Below are positions 40,558-49,716 of a stretch of 64,000 nt of DNA, piece by piece. Each line of letters opens with the position of its first letter. Position 1 is the stretch's first letter. The position numbers and the translations under genes are program-made. Source of the DNA: Prosthecomicrobium sp. N25 (GTDB lineage Bacteria; Pseudomonadota; Alphaproteobacteria; Rhizobiales; Ancalomicrobiaceae). The notes below the pieces were generated by a model, which had not been told where the DNA came from, did no database searches, and saw nothing but the letters and a program-made list of their open reading frames with translations. The stretch covers positions 1,027,418-1,091,417 of the forward strand of contig NZ_JBBCAT010000001.1 in assembly GCF_037203705.1 (NCBI RefSeq), written 5' to 3'.

Positions 40558-41978
40558 GCGATGACGCCTTCGACGCCTATCCGGACCGGACGGTCTTCCG
40601 ACCGAACCCGGGTGGGCGTCGGCCGGCCGCGGCTCCCCAGCCCGGCCCGCCGGCCGGCCCGGGCCCGGCGCGCCCGCAGGATCCGGTGCCGCGCGACACC
40701 TGGGGCGTGGTGCCCGGCCCGGAGGAGTTCTCCCCGCCGCCGCCCCGCCGCGAGCGCGCCTTCATCACCCGCGAGGAGATGATCGTCCCGCACCAGAACC
40801 CGATGGTGCGGTCGGCCGGCCCGGTGCTCCTTCTGCTCGGACGCTTGCGCATCGCGCTCTCGCGGGCCTCCCCTGCCGAGCTGATGGAGACGGTCGCCGC
40901 CTCCATCACGGCCCTCGACGACGACCTGCGCCTCGCCGGCGTGCCCCAGGCCCCCGCGACCGTCGCCAAATACGTTATCTGCGCGACCGCCGACGACATC
41001 GTCCAGAACATCCCCGCCGAGGACCGGCACGTCTGGACCCGCTACTCCATGCTGAGCCGCTTCTTCGGCGAGCGCATCGGCGGCGTGCGCTTCTTCTCCG
41101 AGCTGGAGAAGGCCATCAAGGACCCGACCCAGAACCGCCAGCTCATCGAACTCGTCCACGTCTGCCTCGCCCTCGGCTTCCAGGGCCTGCACCGCCACAA
41201 CCCGAACGGCGTCGCCACCCTCCAGGGCATCCAGCGCAACACCTACGAGGTCCTGAAGTCCGTCTCGCCGCGCCCGCCGGTCGACATTTCCCCGCGCTGG
41301 CGCGGCCTCGACCTGAAGGCGAAGCTCGGCCGCCTGCGGCTGCCCTTCTGGGTCGTCGCCGCCTTCGTGGCCGCCGCCCTGACCGGGCTCTACATCACCT
41401 ACCGGACGCTCCTGACCGGCGAGGCGGAACTCGCCGCCGACGGCCTCCTGGCGCTGCACCCCGCCGCCGAGCTGACCCTCTACCGCAAGGCGCCCGCCCC
41501 GCCGCCGCCCCGCCCGGTGGTGAAGCCGCCGACCACGACCCAGCTGCAGCGCATCCGCGCCGCGCTCGCCCCCGAGATCGCCGCCGGCGAGGTCTCGGCC
41601 GACGCCGTCGGCACCCACATCGTCGTGCGGGTCGGCAACGCGCTCCTGTTCGACAGCGGCAAGGCCGACGTGAAGGACGAGTTCAAGCCGCTCGCCGGGC
41701 GCATCGCCGAGGTGCTGGAGAAGGAGGTCGGTCCGGTCATCGTCATCGGCCACACCGACAACACGCCCCTGCGCAGCTCGAACCGCTTCAAGACCAATTT
41801 CGAACTGTCGGTCGCCCGCGCCAACGCGGTCGGCCGCATCCTCGGGCCCCAGCTCAGCGACCCCGGGCGCATCACGCCCGAAGGCCGCGGCGAGCAGGAG
41901 CCCGTGCTCCCCAACACCAGCGACGAGAACAAGGCGAAGAATCGCCGCGTCGAGGTCTGGATCGACAAGGTCGACTGA
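40554..41978 (+). CDS. tssL: T6SS membrane protein TssL with C-terminal OmpA-like domain
   Basis: 474 residues from the ATG overlapping the tssK stop. A Pro-rich N-terminus (1-85) precedes the DotU domain (about 90-255; VAKYVICATADDIVQ, FFGERIGGVRFFSELEK). A single membrane helix is LPFWVVAAFVAAALTGLYIT (about 262-284). The periplasmic C-terminus is an OmpA-type peptidoglycan-binding domain (GHTDNTPLRSSNRFKTNFEL, GRGEQEPV, NRRVEVW). The fused OmpA domain anchors the complex to the cell wall, so no separate TagL is needed. Confidence 0.95.
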   Translation: MSDDAFDAYPDRTVFRPNPGGRRPAAAPQPGPPAGPGPARPQDPVPRDTWGVVPGPEEFSPPPPRRERAFITREEMIVPHQNPMVRSAGPVLLLLGRLRIALSRASPAELMETVAASITALDDDLRLAGVPQAPATVAKYVICATADDIVQNIPAEDRHVWTRYSMLSRFFGERIGGVRFFSELEKAIKDPTQNRQLIELVHVCLALGFQGLHRHNPNGVATLQGIQRNTYEVLKSVSPRPPVDISPRWRGLDLKAKLGRLRLPFWVVAAFVAAALTGLYITYRTLLTGEAELAADGLLALHPAAELTLYRKAPAPPPPRPVVKPPTTTQLQRIRAALAPEIAAGEVSADAVGTHIVVRVGNALLFDSGKADVKDEFKPLAGRIAEVLEKEVGPVIVIGHTDNTPLRSSNRFKTNFELSVARANAVGRILGPQLSDPGRITPEGRGEQEPVLPNTSDENKAKNRRVEVWIDKVD

Positions 41979-42026
41979 GCGGATGGCGAATCGCACGGGC
42001 GGGCGGAACCGGAGGCGGGAAGCGGC

Positions 42027-45000
42027 ATGAAGGCCATCTGGGCCAATCTCAGCGTCGTCGGGATCGGCGTCCTCGCGCTCGTCGGCGTCATCTGGTACGT
42101 CGGCCCGGTCCTGGCGGTCGCCGGCTATTACCCGCTCGAGAATCCGATCCTGCGCGGCGTCCTGATCGGCGTCGTCGCCCTGTCGTCGCTCATCTACGCG
42201 ATCTATTACGCCTGGAGCGAGGTGAAGAACCGGCGCGCCCTCAACGAGGCCGTCGCCGCCCCGGCCGAGACCGACGACCGCGACGTCCTGAAGTCCAAGA
42301 TGAAGGACGCGCTCGCCACCCTGAAGGGCGCGAGCGGCCGTCGCGGCGACTTCCTCTACGACCTCCCGTGGTACGTCATCATCGGCCCGCCGGGCTCCGG
42401 CAAGACGACCGCGCTCGTCAATTCCGGCCTGAAGTTCCCGCTCGCCCGCGGCCAGACCCCGGAGGCGATCGCCGGCGTCGGCGGCACCCGCTACTGCGAC
42501 TGGTGGTTCACCGAGGAGGCGGTGCTGATCGACACCGCCGGCCGCTACACCACCCAGGATTCCAACCAGGCCTCCGACCAGAAGAGCTGGCTCTCCTTCC
42601 TCGACATCCTGAAGAAGAACCGCCCCCGCCAGCCCATCAACGGCGTCATCGTGGCGATCAGCATCGAGGACGTCGTCTCGCTCTCGCCCGGCGAGCTCGG
42701 CCAGCACGCCGACGCGATCCGCAACCGGCTCACCGAGTTGCACGACCGGCTGAAGATCGACTTCCCGGTCTATGTCGTCTTCACCAAGATGGACCTGATC
42801 GCCGGCTTCGTGGAGTTCTTCTCCGACCTGAGCGATTTGCGCCGCCAGATCGTCTGGGGCGCCACCTTCCAGACGGCGAAGAAGAACGAGAACCTCGTCG
42901 CCAAGGTGCCGGAGGAACTCGACGCCCTCATCGAGCGCCTGACCGAATACATGCCCGATCGCCTGCAGGGCGAGCCCGACCCCTCCGACAAGATCCGCAT
43001 CTTCGGCTTCCCGGCCCAGATCGCGACCCTGAAGAAGCCGATCTACGACTTCCTGGCGCGCATCTTCGAGCCGACCCGCTACCAGTCCAACGCCACCCTG
43101 CGCGGCTTCTACTTCACCTCCGGCACCCAGCAGGGCACGCCCATCGACCGCATCATCGGCACCCTGTCGCGCACCTTCGGCGCGCAGGCACTGAGCCAGC
43201 ACATGCTGTCCGGCACGGGCAAGAGCTACTTCCTCAAGGACCTCATCTCGACCGTCATCATCGGCGAATCCGCCTGGGTCTCGACCGACCGCGCCGCCGT
43301 GCGCCAGCGCCTGATCCTGAGGACGGCCGCCTATGTCTGCCTCTTCCTCCTCACCGCCGGCGCCGTGGCGGCCTGGACGACCAGCTACACCCGCAACGAC
43401 GGCCTGATCGGCAGCCTCGTCGGCGCGGTCGGCGACTACAAGACCGACGTCGCGCCCTTCCTGGAGAAGACCGAGATCGACGACCGGCGCTTCGAGTGGG
43501 TCGTCCCGGCCCTCGACAAGATCCGCCGCCTGCCGACCGGATACGACAAGCGCAACGACGGCACGCCCGTCGAGGAGACCTTCGGCCTCGCCCAGCGCCC
43601 GCGCCTCTCCGCCGCCAGCCTCACCTCCTACCGCGCCTCGCTGGAGCGCCTGCTCCGCCCGCGCCTGCTCTACCGGCTGGAGGAGGTCATCTCCGCCGCC
43701 AAGGACAAGACCGGCGCGGAATCCGCCGACCTCTACGACGCCTTCAAGGTGTACCTGATGCTCGGCCGCCAGGGCCCGGTCGAGCGCGAACTGGTCCTCG
43801 ACTGGATGCGCGCCGACTGGCGCGGCCTCTACCCGGGTCCCGAGCGCGACGGCCTGCGCAAGTCGCTGGAGACCCACCTCGCGGCGCTCCTCGACCTCGA
43901 CAACGGCACCGGCATCGAGATCCCGCTGAACGGCCCGATGGTGAAGGACGTGCAGAACGCGATCGTGCGCATGAGCCTCGCCGAGCGCGCCTACCAGATC
44001 ATCCGCTCCAAGGGCCGGGCCGGCAAGAACCGCGACGTCGTCTTCGCCTCCATCGGCCCCGACATGGCGACCGTCTTCCAGGCCAAGGACGGATCCTCGC
44101 TCGACACCGTCGTGGTCCCCGGCTTCTTCACCTACGACGGCTTCTACGAGCGGCTGCTGCCTGCGCTCCCCGACATCGCCGGCCAGCTCGAGCGCGACCG
44201 CTGGGTGCTCGGCGAGGCCGGCCAGCAGGAGCTCGTGCAGAGCCAGTTCGCCTCGCTGCCCGACGACGTCCTGAAGCTCTACGCCAAGGACTTCATCGGC
44301 GCCTGGACCGGCGCGCTGAACAAGCTGGACATCCGCTCGCTGACGGCGGACCGGCCGCGCTACCTCGTCCTCGCCGCGCTGTCCGCCCAGGCCTCGCCAC
44401 TCAAGCAGGTCTTCGAGGAGATCCGCAAGCAGACCCAACTCTCGCGCGAGCGGAAGCCCGACCCCAACGCCAAGGACGCCGCCCCGCCGCCCGTCCTCGC
44501 CACCCAGGCTTCGGCGAGCGCCGAGGTCGAGGCCCAGTTCCGCCCCTTCTACGCCATCGTGGAGGGCGGCGGCGGCCCACGCCAGCTCGACCAGGTGGTC
44601 GCCACGCTCAACGACGTCTATCACGGCCTCATCGGCCAGGCGACCGAGGGCGGCCCCACCCCGCAGCTCAACCAGGCCACCCGCGAGAGCATCCGCAAGC
44701 TGCGCGCCAGCGCCGGCCTCTTCCCCGAGCCCTTCGCCCGCATGCTGCGGACGGCCACCGACGAATTCGATTCCAGCATCGCGACCGCGGTGGTCGGCGA
44801 CCTGCAGAAGGCGCTCGCCGAGACCATCACGCCGGTCTGCCGCCAGGCGGTCCAGAACCGCTACCCCTTCGAGAAGGGTGCCGAGCGCGAGGTGCCGCAG
44901 ATCGAGTTCGGCCGGATCTTCGGTCCGGGCGGGGTCTTCGACAAGTTCTACACCGAGAACCTCGCCCAGTATGTCGACACCTCGCGCGCCGAATGGTCCT

Positions 45001-45650
45001 GGCGGCGCGAGAGCCGGGTCGGCACGCTCCTCTCGCCGGCGGCCCTGAAGCAGTTCCAGCGCGCCGCCCAGATCAAGGACGTCTTCTTCCCTTCCGGCAC
45101 GCAGCAGCCCGGCTTCACCCTCGCCATCACGGCACTGACGCCGACCGACAGCATCACCACGCTCGCCCTCGACGTGAACGGCGTGCAGGTCGTGTCGCCC
45201 AAGAATCCCGCTCCCGCCCCGCCGCCGACCACGGACGGCGCGACCGCACCGGCCGGGGCCGCCGGCAGCTCCGGCGTAACGCCGCTGCGTCCCGGCCAGC
45301 AGCCCGGCCAGCCGGGAGCCCAGCCCGCCGCGCCGAAGCCGCAGCCCGTCAAGCCCGGACCGCCCGTCGCGGTCCAGTGGCCCGGCCCGACCGGCCTCCA
45401 GTACGTCCGGATCGTTGCGAAATCCGACGCGGCCGGCACCGAGTTCACGCCCTACCTCGACCAGCGTGGCTTCTGGTCCCTGTTCCGCGTCCTCGACAAG
45501 AGCCGGGTGAACCGGTCCGGCGACCGCCTGATCGTCAACATCCCGGCGACCGGCCGCGAGTTCCAGTACCAGATCAACGTCAGCTCTCTGCAAAACCCGC
45601 TGACGCTGCCCGCGCTCCGCGACTTCGACTGCCCCACCTCCCTGCAATAG
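42027..45650 (+). CDS. tssM: T6SS membrane complex protein TssM (IcmF)
   Basis: 1207 residues. Two N-terminal membrane helices (VVGIGVLALVGVIWYVG and GVLIGVVALSSLIYAIYYA) are followed by a cytoplasmic GTPase-like domain with Walker A GPPGSGKTTALVNSG near residue 120. A third helix is AYVCLFLLTAGAVAAWTTSY near 435. The large periplasmic part includes the IcmF-related and C-terminal domains. With TssL it makes the envelope-spanning channel. In systems with TssJ the periplasmic tail binds that lipoprotein; none is encoded here. A Pro-rich insert (about 1055-1115) precedes the last domain. Confidence 0.96.
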   Translation: MKAIWANLSVVGIGVLALVGVIWYVGPVLAVAGYYPLENPILRGVLIGVVALSSLIYAIYYAWSEVKNRRALNEAVAAPAETDDRDVLKSKMKDALATLKGASGRRGDFLYDLPWYVIIGPPGSGKTTALVNSGLKFPLARGQTPEAIAGVGGTRYCDWWFTEEAVLIDTAGRYTTQDSNQASDQKSWLSFLDILKKNRPRQPINGVIVAISIEDVVSLSPGELGQHADAIRNRLTELHDRLKIDFPVYVVFTKMDLIAGFVEFFSDLSDLRRQIVWGATFQTAKKNENLVAKVPEELDALIERLTEYMPDRLQGEPDPSDKIRIFGFPAQIATLKKPIYDFLARIFEPTRYQSNATLRGFYFTSGTQQGTPIDRIIGTLSRTFGAQALSQHMLSGTGKSYFLKDLISTVIIGESAWVSTDRAAVRQRLILRTAAYVCLFLLTAGAVAAWTTSYTRNDGLIGSLVGAVGDYKTDVAPFLEKTEIDDRRFEWVVPALDKIRRLPTGYDKRNDGTPVEETFGLAQRPRLSAASLTSYRASLERLLRPRLLYRLEEVISAAKDKTGAESADLYDAFKVYLMLGRQGPVERELVLDWMRADWRGLYPGPERDGLRKSLETHLAALLDLDNGTGIEIPLNGPMVKDVQNAIVRMSLAERAYQIIRSKGRAGKNRDVVFASIGPDMATVFQAKDGSSLDTVVVPGFFTYDGFYERLLPALPDIAGQLERDRWVLGEAGQQELVQSQFASLPDDVLKLYAKDFIGAWTGALNKLDIRSLTADRPRYLVLAALSAQASPLKQVFEEIRKQTQLSRERKPDPNAKDAAPPPVLATQASASAEVEAQFRPFYAIVEGGGGPRQLDQVVATLNDVYHGLIGQATEGGPTPQLNQATRESIRKLRASAGLFPEPFARMLRTATDEFDSSIATAVVGDLQKALAETITPVCRQAVQNRYPFEKGAEREVPQIEFGRIFGPGGVFDKFYTENLAQYVDTSRAEWSWRRESRVGTLLSPAALKQFQRAAQIKDVFFPSGTQQPGFTLAITALTPTDSITTLALDVNGVQVVSPKNPAPAPPPTTDGATAPAGAAGSSGVTPLRPGQQPGQPGAQPAAPKPQPVKPGPPVAVQWPGPTGLQYVRIVAKSDAAGTEFTPYLDQRGFWSLFRVLDKSRVNRSGDRLIVNIPATGREFQYQINVSSLQNPLTLPALRDFDCPTSLQ

Positions 45651-45659
45651 GCCTCGCCG

Positions 45660-46346
45660 ATGCGCTGCGGTCTCTACGGCAAGCTCCCCTGCAAGCGAGA
45701 CTTCATCGCCCAGTCGCTGCCGGCAGGATTCCTGCCGGTCTACGAGCCCTGGCTCCAGGCCGGTATGGCCGCGAGCAAGACGGCGCTCGGCAGCGCCTGG
45801 CAGGGGGTCTACATGAAGGCGCCGATCTGGCGCTTCTGGCTCGGCGCCTCCTATTGCGGCCGCACCGTGCTCGGCGCCCTGATGCCCTCCATCGACGGCA
45901 TCGGGCGCTACTTCCCGCTGACCATCGCGGCCTCCCCGGAGGAGGACACCTTCCTGCCGCCGGTCGTGGCGCCGCAGACCGAGTGGTTCGTCAAGGCCGA
46001 GGACCTGCTCCTCGAGGCGCTCGACGAGACCACCGAGTTCGACCCCTACCTGGCGAAGCTGGAAGCCCTGCCGGGCCCTCCGGTCGCGCCCCGCCCCGAG
46101 ACGCCCGACGCCGTGGTGGTCTCCCGCACCGGATTCCTGACCGGGACCGGGGACGAGACGAACCTGTCGAGCCTCTTCGACGCCGTGCGCCGGAGCGAGG
46201 AGGCCGCGCGCTTCGAGAACGGCACTTTCTGGTGGACGATCGGCGGGGAGGAGCAGCCCGCCCAGATCCTCTACGGCCGCCGCCTGCCGCCGCCGGAAGC
46301 CTTCGCGGGCCTGCTCGCCGCCCGCATCGACGTCAACCTGCTGTGA
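45660..46346 (+). CDS. tagF: T6SS-associated protein TagF (ImpM family)
   Basis: 228 residues beginning MRCGLYGKLPCKRDFIAQSL, the characteristic N-terminus of the TagF/ImpM family, with WRFWLGASYCGRTVLGALMP and DGIGRYFPLTI. TagF is a posttranslational repressor of T6SS activity in Pseudomonas and Agrobacterium, acting through Fha. It starts 9 bases after tssM. Confidence 0.94.
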   Translation: MRCGLYGKLPCKRDFIAQSLPAGFLPVYEPWLQAGMAASKTALGSAWQGVYMKAPIWRFWLGASYCGRTVLGALMPSIDGIGRYFPLTIAASPEEDTFLPPVVAPQTEWFVKAEDLLLEALDETTEFDPYLAKLEALPGPPVAPRPETPDAVVVSRTGFLTGTGDETNLSSLFDAVRRSEEAARFENGTFWWTIGGEEQPAQILYGRRLPPPEAFAGLLAARIDVNLL

Positions 46347-46369
46347 GCGGACCGCCCGCCCGGCTCGCA

Positions 46370-46398
46370 TTGCAGCAGGGTCGGAACGGCGCTAGCTT
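46370..46398 (+). promoter_or_regulatory. Candidate promoter for pppA-ppkA
   Basis: TTGCAG (46370-46375), 17-base spacer, TAGCTT within GCTAGCTTGC (46391-46400), which resembles the alphaproteobacterial -10 consensus GCTANNWNC. It lies in the 128-base gap after tagF, suggesting independent transcription of the phosphatase/kinase pair. Confidence 0.5.
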
Positions 46399-46474
46399 GC
46401 GCGGCGGGGCAGGGTTTTCCGAGGCGCAGGCGGGGACCGGCTCCGGCGGCCGCTGAACGGGGAACCGGGAAGGC

Positions 46475-47260
46475 ATGGCACGACCGCTCGTCTACGACAC
46501 CGGCATGATCTGCCACGTCGGCCTCGTCCGCCAGGTGAACGAGGACTCGTTCCTGATCCGGCCCGGCAAGGGCCTCTGGGTGGTCGCCGACGGCATGGGC
46601 GGCCACGATTCCGGCCGGCTGGCGAGCACCACGGTGGTCGAGTGCCTGGACGGCGTCGAACCGGCCGATACGGCCTCCGACCTGCTGGCGGCCTGCGAGC
46701 TCGGCCTCATGCGCGCCAACTCCATCCTGCGCGAGACGGCACGGCGCCGCCACGTCCTGGCGATCGGCTCGACGGTCGTCCTCCTCCTCGTCCACGAGCG
46801 GGTCTTCGCGGCCGTCTGGTCGGGCGACAGCCGCCTCTACCGGGTCCGCGGCGAGGCCATCGCGCAGATCACGCGTGATCATTCCGAAGCCGCCGAACTC
46901 CTGGCCCGCGGCATCGTCAGCGAGGAGGAGGCGCGCCACTGGCCGCGGCGCAACGTGATCACCCGTGCCATCGGGGTGCGCGAGGCCCCGGAGCTCGAGA
47001 TCGTCGACGGCGAGATCGCCCCGGACGATATTTTCGTCTTGTGCAGCGACGGCCTGACCACGCACATGGAGGACGACGAGATTCGCCGCGAGGTCTTGTC
47101 GGGCGATGCCCAGGCGGCCGCGGACAGGATGCTGGCGACCGTGCTCGACCGAGGCGCCAAGGACAACGTGACGGCGGTCGTCGTGAAAGCCCGGGAGCGC
47201 GAGCCCACGGTCGTCGATCCGAACGGCAACCTGCGCCGTGATTGGGCGCCGAGCGCATGA
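46475..47260 (+). CDS. pppA: T6SS PP2C-type serine/threonine phosphatase PppA
   Basis: 261 residues. The PP2C metal-binding motifs are present: VRQVNEDSFLI, VVADGMGGHDSG, GDSRLYRVRG, and LCSDGLTTHM with DNVTAVVVKA at the end. It is expected to dephosphorylate Fha and other PpkA substrates and so to counter assembly. The start follows CCGGGAAGGC. It overlaps ppkA by four bases. Confidence 0.94.
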   Translation: MARPLVYDTGMICHVGLVRQVNEDSFLIRPGKGLWVVADGMGGHDSGRLASTTVVECLDGVEPADTASDLLAACELGLMRANSILRETARRRHVLAIGSTVVLLLVHERVFAAVWSGDSRLYRVRGEAIAQITRDHSEAAELLARGIVSEEEARHWPRRNVITRAIGVREAPELEIVDGEIAPDDIFVLCSDGLTTHMEDDEIRREVLSGDAQAAADRMLATVLDRGAKDNVTAVVVKAREREPTVVDPNGNLRRDWAPSA

Positions 47261-49575
47261 GAGCCTCAGAACGCAGTCGCGACTGGCTCCCCGCCGGCAC
47301 GCGCCTCAACGACATCTACGAGATCGACGAGCCCATCGCCGCGGGCGGGATGGGGGAGGTCTACCGCGGGCACTCGATCCTGACCGGCGACTCCATCGCC
47401 ATCAAGATGATCAAGGCGGAGCTCGCCGACACCGAGTCCGCCATGGCGCTCTTCCGCAAGGAGGCCTCGGCGCTTCACAACCTCCACCACGAAGCGATCA
47501 TCCGCTACTATCTCTTCACGGTCGAGCCGAAGCTCGGGCGGCCCTACCTCGCCATGGAGTTCGTTTCCGGCCGGCCGCTCTCCGACCTCCTGAAGAACGG
47601 GCCGCTGACCTTCGACGAGGTGCGCTCCCTTGGGGTGCGCGTGGCGACCGGCCTGCAGGCCGCCCACGAGCGCGGCATCATCCACCGGGACATGTCACCC
47701 GACAACATCATCGTCCCGGGCCGCGATTTCTCGCAGTCGAAGATCATCGACTTCGGCATCGCCCGGCAGACGCAGAGCCATGAATCGACCGTCATCGGCA
47801 GCGGCTTCGCGGGCAAGTACAACTACGTGTCGCCCGAGCAGATGGGCCTGGCGGGCGGCATCGTCGGCCCCGCCGCGGACATCTACAGCCTGGGCCTGGT
47901 CCTCGCCGAGGCCAGCGCCGGCTGGGCCATCAACATGCGCGGCACCCCGGTCGAGGAGGTCGAGAAGCGGCGCGTCGTCCCCAATCTCAGCCACATCGAC
48001 ACCCGCCTCCGGCCGCTCCTGGAATGGATGCTGCAGCCCTACCCGGAGGACCGTCCGCCCACGATGAACGACGTCGCCCACTGGTTGCGCCAGTTCGGCA
48101 CGGTCAGCCCCGCCCGCCCGGCCACGCACCCGCCCGCCGACACCGGCGACGCCACCGTCGCGGTCGCGCCCGGCCGCCGTCGTACGACGACCGGCACCGG
48201 CACGGGGACCGGCGCCGAGCGCCAGCAGAGCCGGGGTCCCCAGGATCCCTACGCGGACGATCCCTACGGGCCCGACGGCCCGACCCGCATCGCCAACCGC
48301 CCCGACCGGAATCCGCAATCGCGCGCGCCCTCGGGATCCTGGCCCGACCCGGCCCAGGGCTACCGCCAGCCGTCCGGCTATTCGGAGCCGCCCGCCTGGT
48401 CCCAGCCCCCGCAGCGCGGCTCCTATCCGCCGTCCTCCCAGCCGCCGCAGCCGCGCTCGCCCTATGCCGACCCGGGGCGCTATTCCCAGCCCCCGCAGTC
48501 CCGCGGCACCTCGCGTCCGCCCACCTCGGAGCCGCCGCGCTCGCGGCCCCCCGGGTCGCAGCCGCCGCCGAACCCCTACGGCCAGTCCGCCTACCCGGAA
48601 GCCCGGCCCTATTCCGAGCCCCCGCGCCCCGGCCAGGGCTCCCAGGCACCCGGCGCCTACCGGTCCGCCTATCCCGAGGCGCCCCCGGCCGCCCCGGCCC
48701 CGCCCGCCTCGAAGCCGGCCGGTTCCCGCCTCGGCATCGGCCTCGCGGTCGCGGCCCTGCTGCTCGTCGCGGGTGTCGGGGCGATCGCCTGGTACGTGCT
48801 CGTCCGGCCCGGCGGGTCCGAGATCGCCGCCACGACCCCCCAGCCGCCCGCACCCGTGCCGGGCGTGCCCGGGGCCGGCGCCGCGCCGCCCCCCACGCCC
48901 ACGGGTCCGGCCGTCCCCGCAGCCGCACCCGGCACGACCGTCGCCGTCGGGCCGCCCGTGGTCGCCGCCGACGTCGCCCGCTTCATCGAGGACTACGCCC
49001 CGGCCGGCGAAGCCTGCTTCTACCTCGCCCCCGTGGTCGTCGCCGACAACCAAGCGGTGACGGAAGGCTACGGCCGTTCGATCGTCCCCTTCGAGGGCTT
49101 CGACAGCGCCTTCTTCAGCCGCCACGGCTTCGAGGCCGAGGTGCTGATGCGCCAGGTGACCGAAGCCCAGTGCCCGGTGGTGCGGCTGCTCCAGCAGACC
49201 CGGTTCCGCGGCGGCCCCGGCCCACGCATCGAACTCGCCACCAACCGCCTGCGCCCCGGCGAGACCGTCGGCGGCGAGGCCGCCTGGTCGGGCGGCTACA
49301 CGCTGACGGTCCTGCACGTCACCGACGACGGCTTGGTCCAGGTGGTCGCCAGGCCCGCCAAGACCGGCAACGCCCGTTTCCAGATCACCGCGCCGCGCGC
49401 CCCCGAGGCCGCCGGCCGCCCGAATCTCGCCGTCGTGGTCGTGACCGGCTCGGCCTTCCCGACGCTCCTTTCCGACGAGCGCGTGCCGGCCGCCGTCTTC
49501 GTCGACCGGCTGCGCGCCGAGGCGAAGAACGACCGCATCATCACGGCAGCGCAATACCTCGTGATCGAGAAGTAG
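47257..49575 (+). CDS. ppkA: T6SS serine/threonine kinase PpkA with periplasmic sensor domain
   Basis: 772 residues from the ATG overlapping pppA. The kinase domain (about 15-285) has the glycine loop IAAGGMGEVYRG, IKMIKAE, the catalytic loop HRDMSPDN (His143-) and DFGIARQ. In the loop a serine replaces the usual lysine, as in several PpkA proteins. A long Pro/Gln/Tyr-rich linker (about 290-490) is followed by a membrane helix (about 492-515) and a periplasmic domain (about 560-772). The domain holds two cysteines (EACFYLA, AQCPVVR) and a DUF4384-like part (LRPGETVGGEA). It should sense envelope signals and phosphorylate Fha. Confidence 0.93.
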   Translation: MRASERSRDWLPAGTRLNDIYEIDEPIAAGGMGEVYRGHSILTGDSIAIKMIKAELADTESAMALFRKEASALHNLHHEAIIRYYLFTVEPKLGRPYLAMEFVSGRPLSDLLKNGPLTFDEVRSLGVRVATGLQAAHERGIIHRDMSPDNIIVPGRDFSQSKIIDFGIARQTQSHESTVIGSGFAGKYNYVSPEQMGLAGGIVGPAADIYSLGLVLAEASAGWAINMRGTPVEEVEKRRVVPNLSHIDTRLRPLLEWMLQPYPEDRPPTMNDVAHWLRQFGTVSPARPATHPPADTGDATVAVAPGRRRTTTGTGTGTGAERQQSRGPQDPYADDPYGPDGPTRIANRPDRNPQSRAPSGSWPDPAQGYRQPSGYSEPPAWSQPPQRGSYPPSSQPPQPRSPYADPGRYSQPPQSRGTSRPPTSEPPRSRPPGSQPPPNPYGQSAYPEARPYSEPPRPGQGSQAPGAYRSAYPEAPPAAPAPPASKPAGSRLGIGLAVAALLLVAGVGAIAWYVLVRPGGSEIAATTPQPPAPVPGVPGAGAAPPPTPTGPAVPAAAPGTTVAVGPPVVAADVARFIEDYAPAGEACFYLAPVVVADNQAVTEGYGRSIVPFEGFDSAFFSRHGFEAEVLMRQVTEAQCPVVRLLQQTRFRGGPGPRIELATNRLRPGETVGGEAAWSGGYTLTVLHVTDDGLVQVVARPAKTGNARFQITAPRAPEAAGRPNLAVVVVTGSAFPTLLSDERVPAAVFVDRLRAEAKNDRIITAAQYLVIEK

Positions 49576-49716
49576 AAGTCCCCACACGGCGCGTGTTCGC
49601 CGGATTTCGTGAGGATCCGCGGTCTCCTCAAGCCATCCGGCCGCTGGTATCGTGGCGCTGTGTCAGGTTCCGTTCCGGCCCCGCCGCGGGAAGGCCGGCG
49701 GACAAGGGAGACGAGA

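Noticed and set aside
40431-46370. Open frame of nearly 2000 codons on the minus strand
   Set aside because: It is antisense to tssL, tssM and tagF, which have clear families. Its translation is Glu/Arg/Gly/Val-rich with no domain, as expected from third-position G/C bias.
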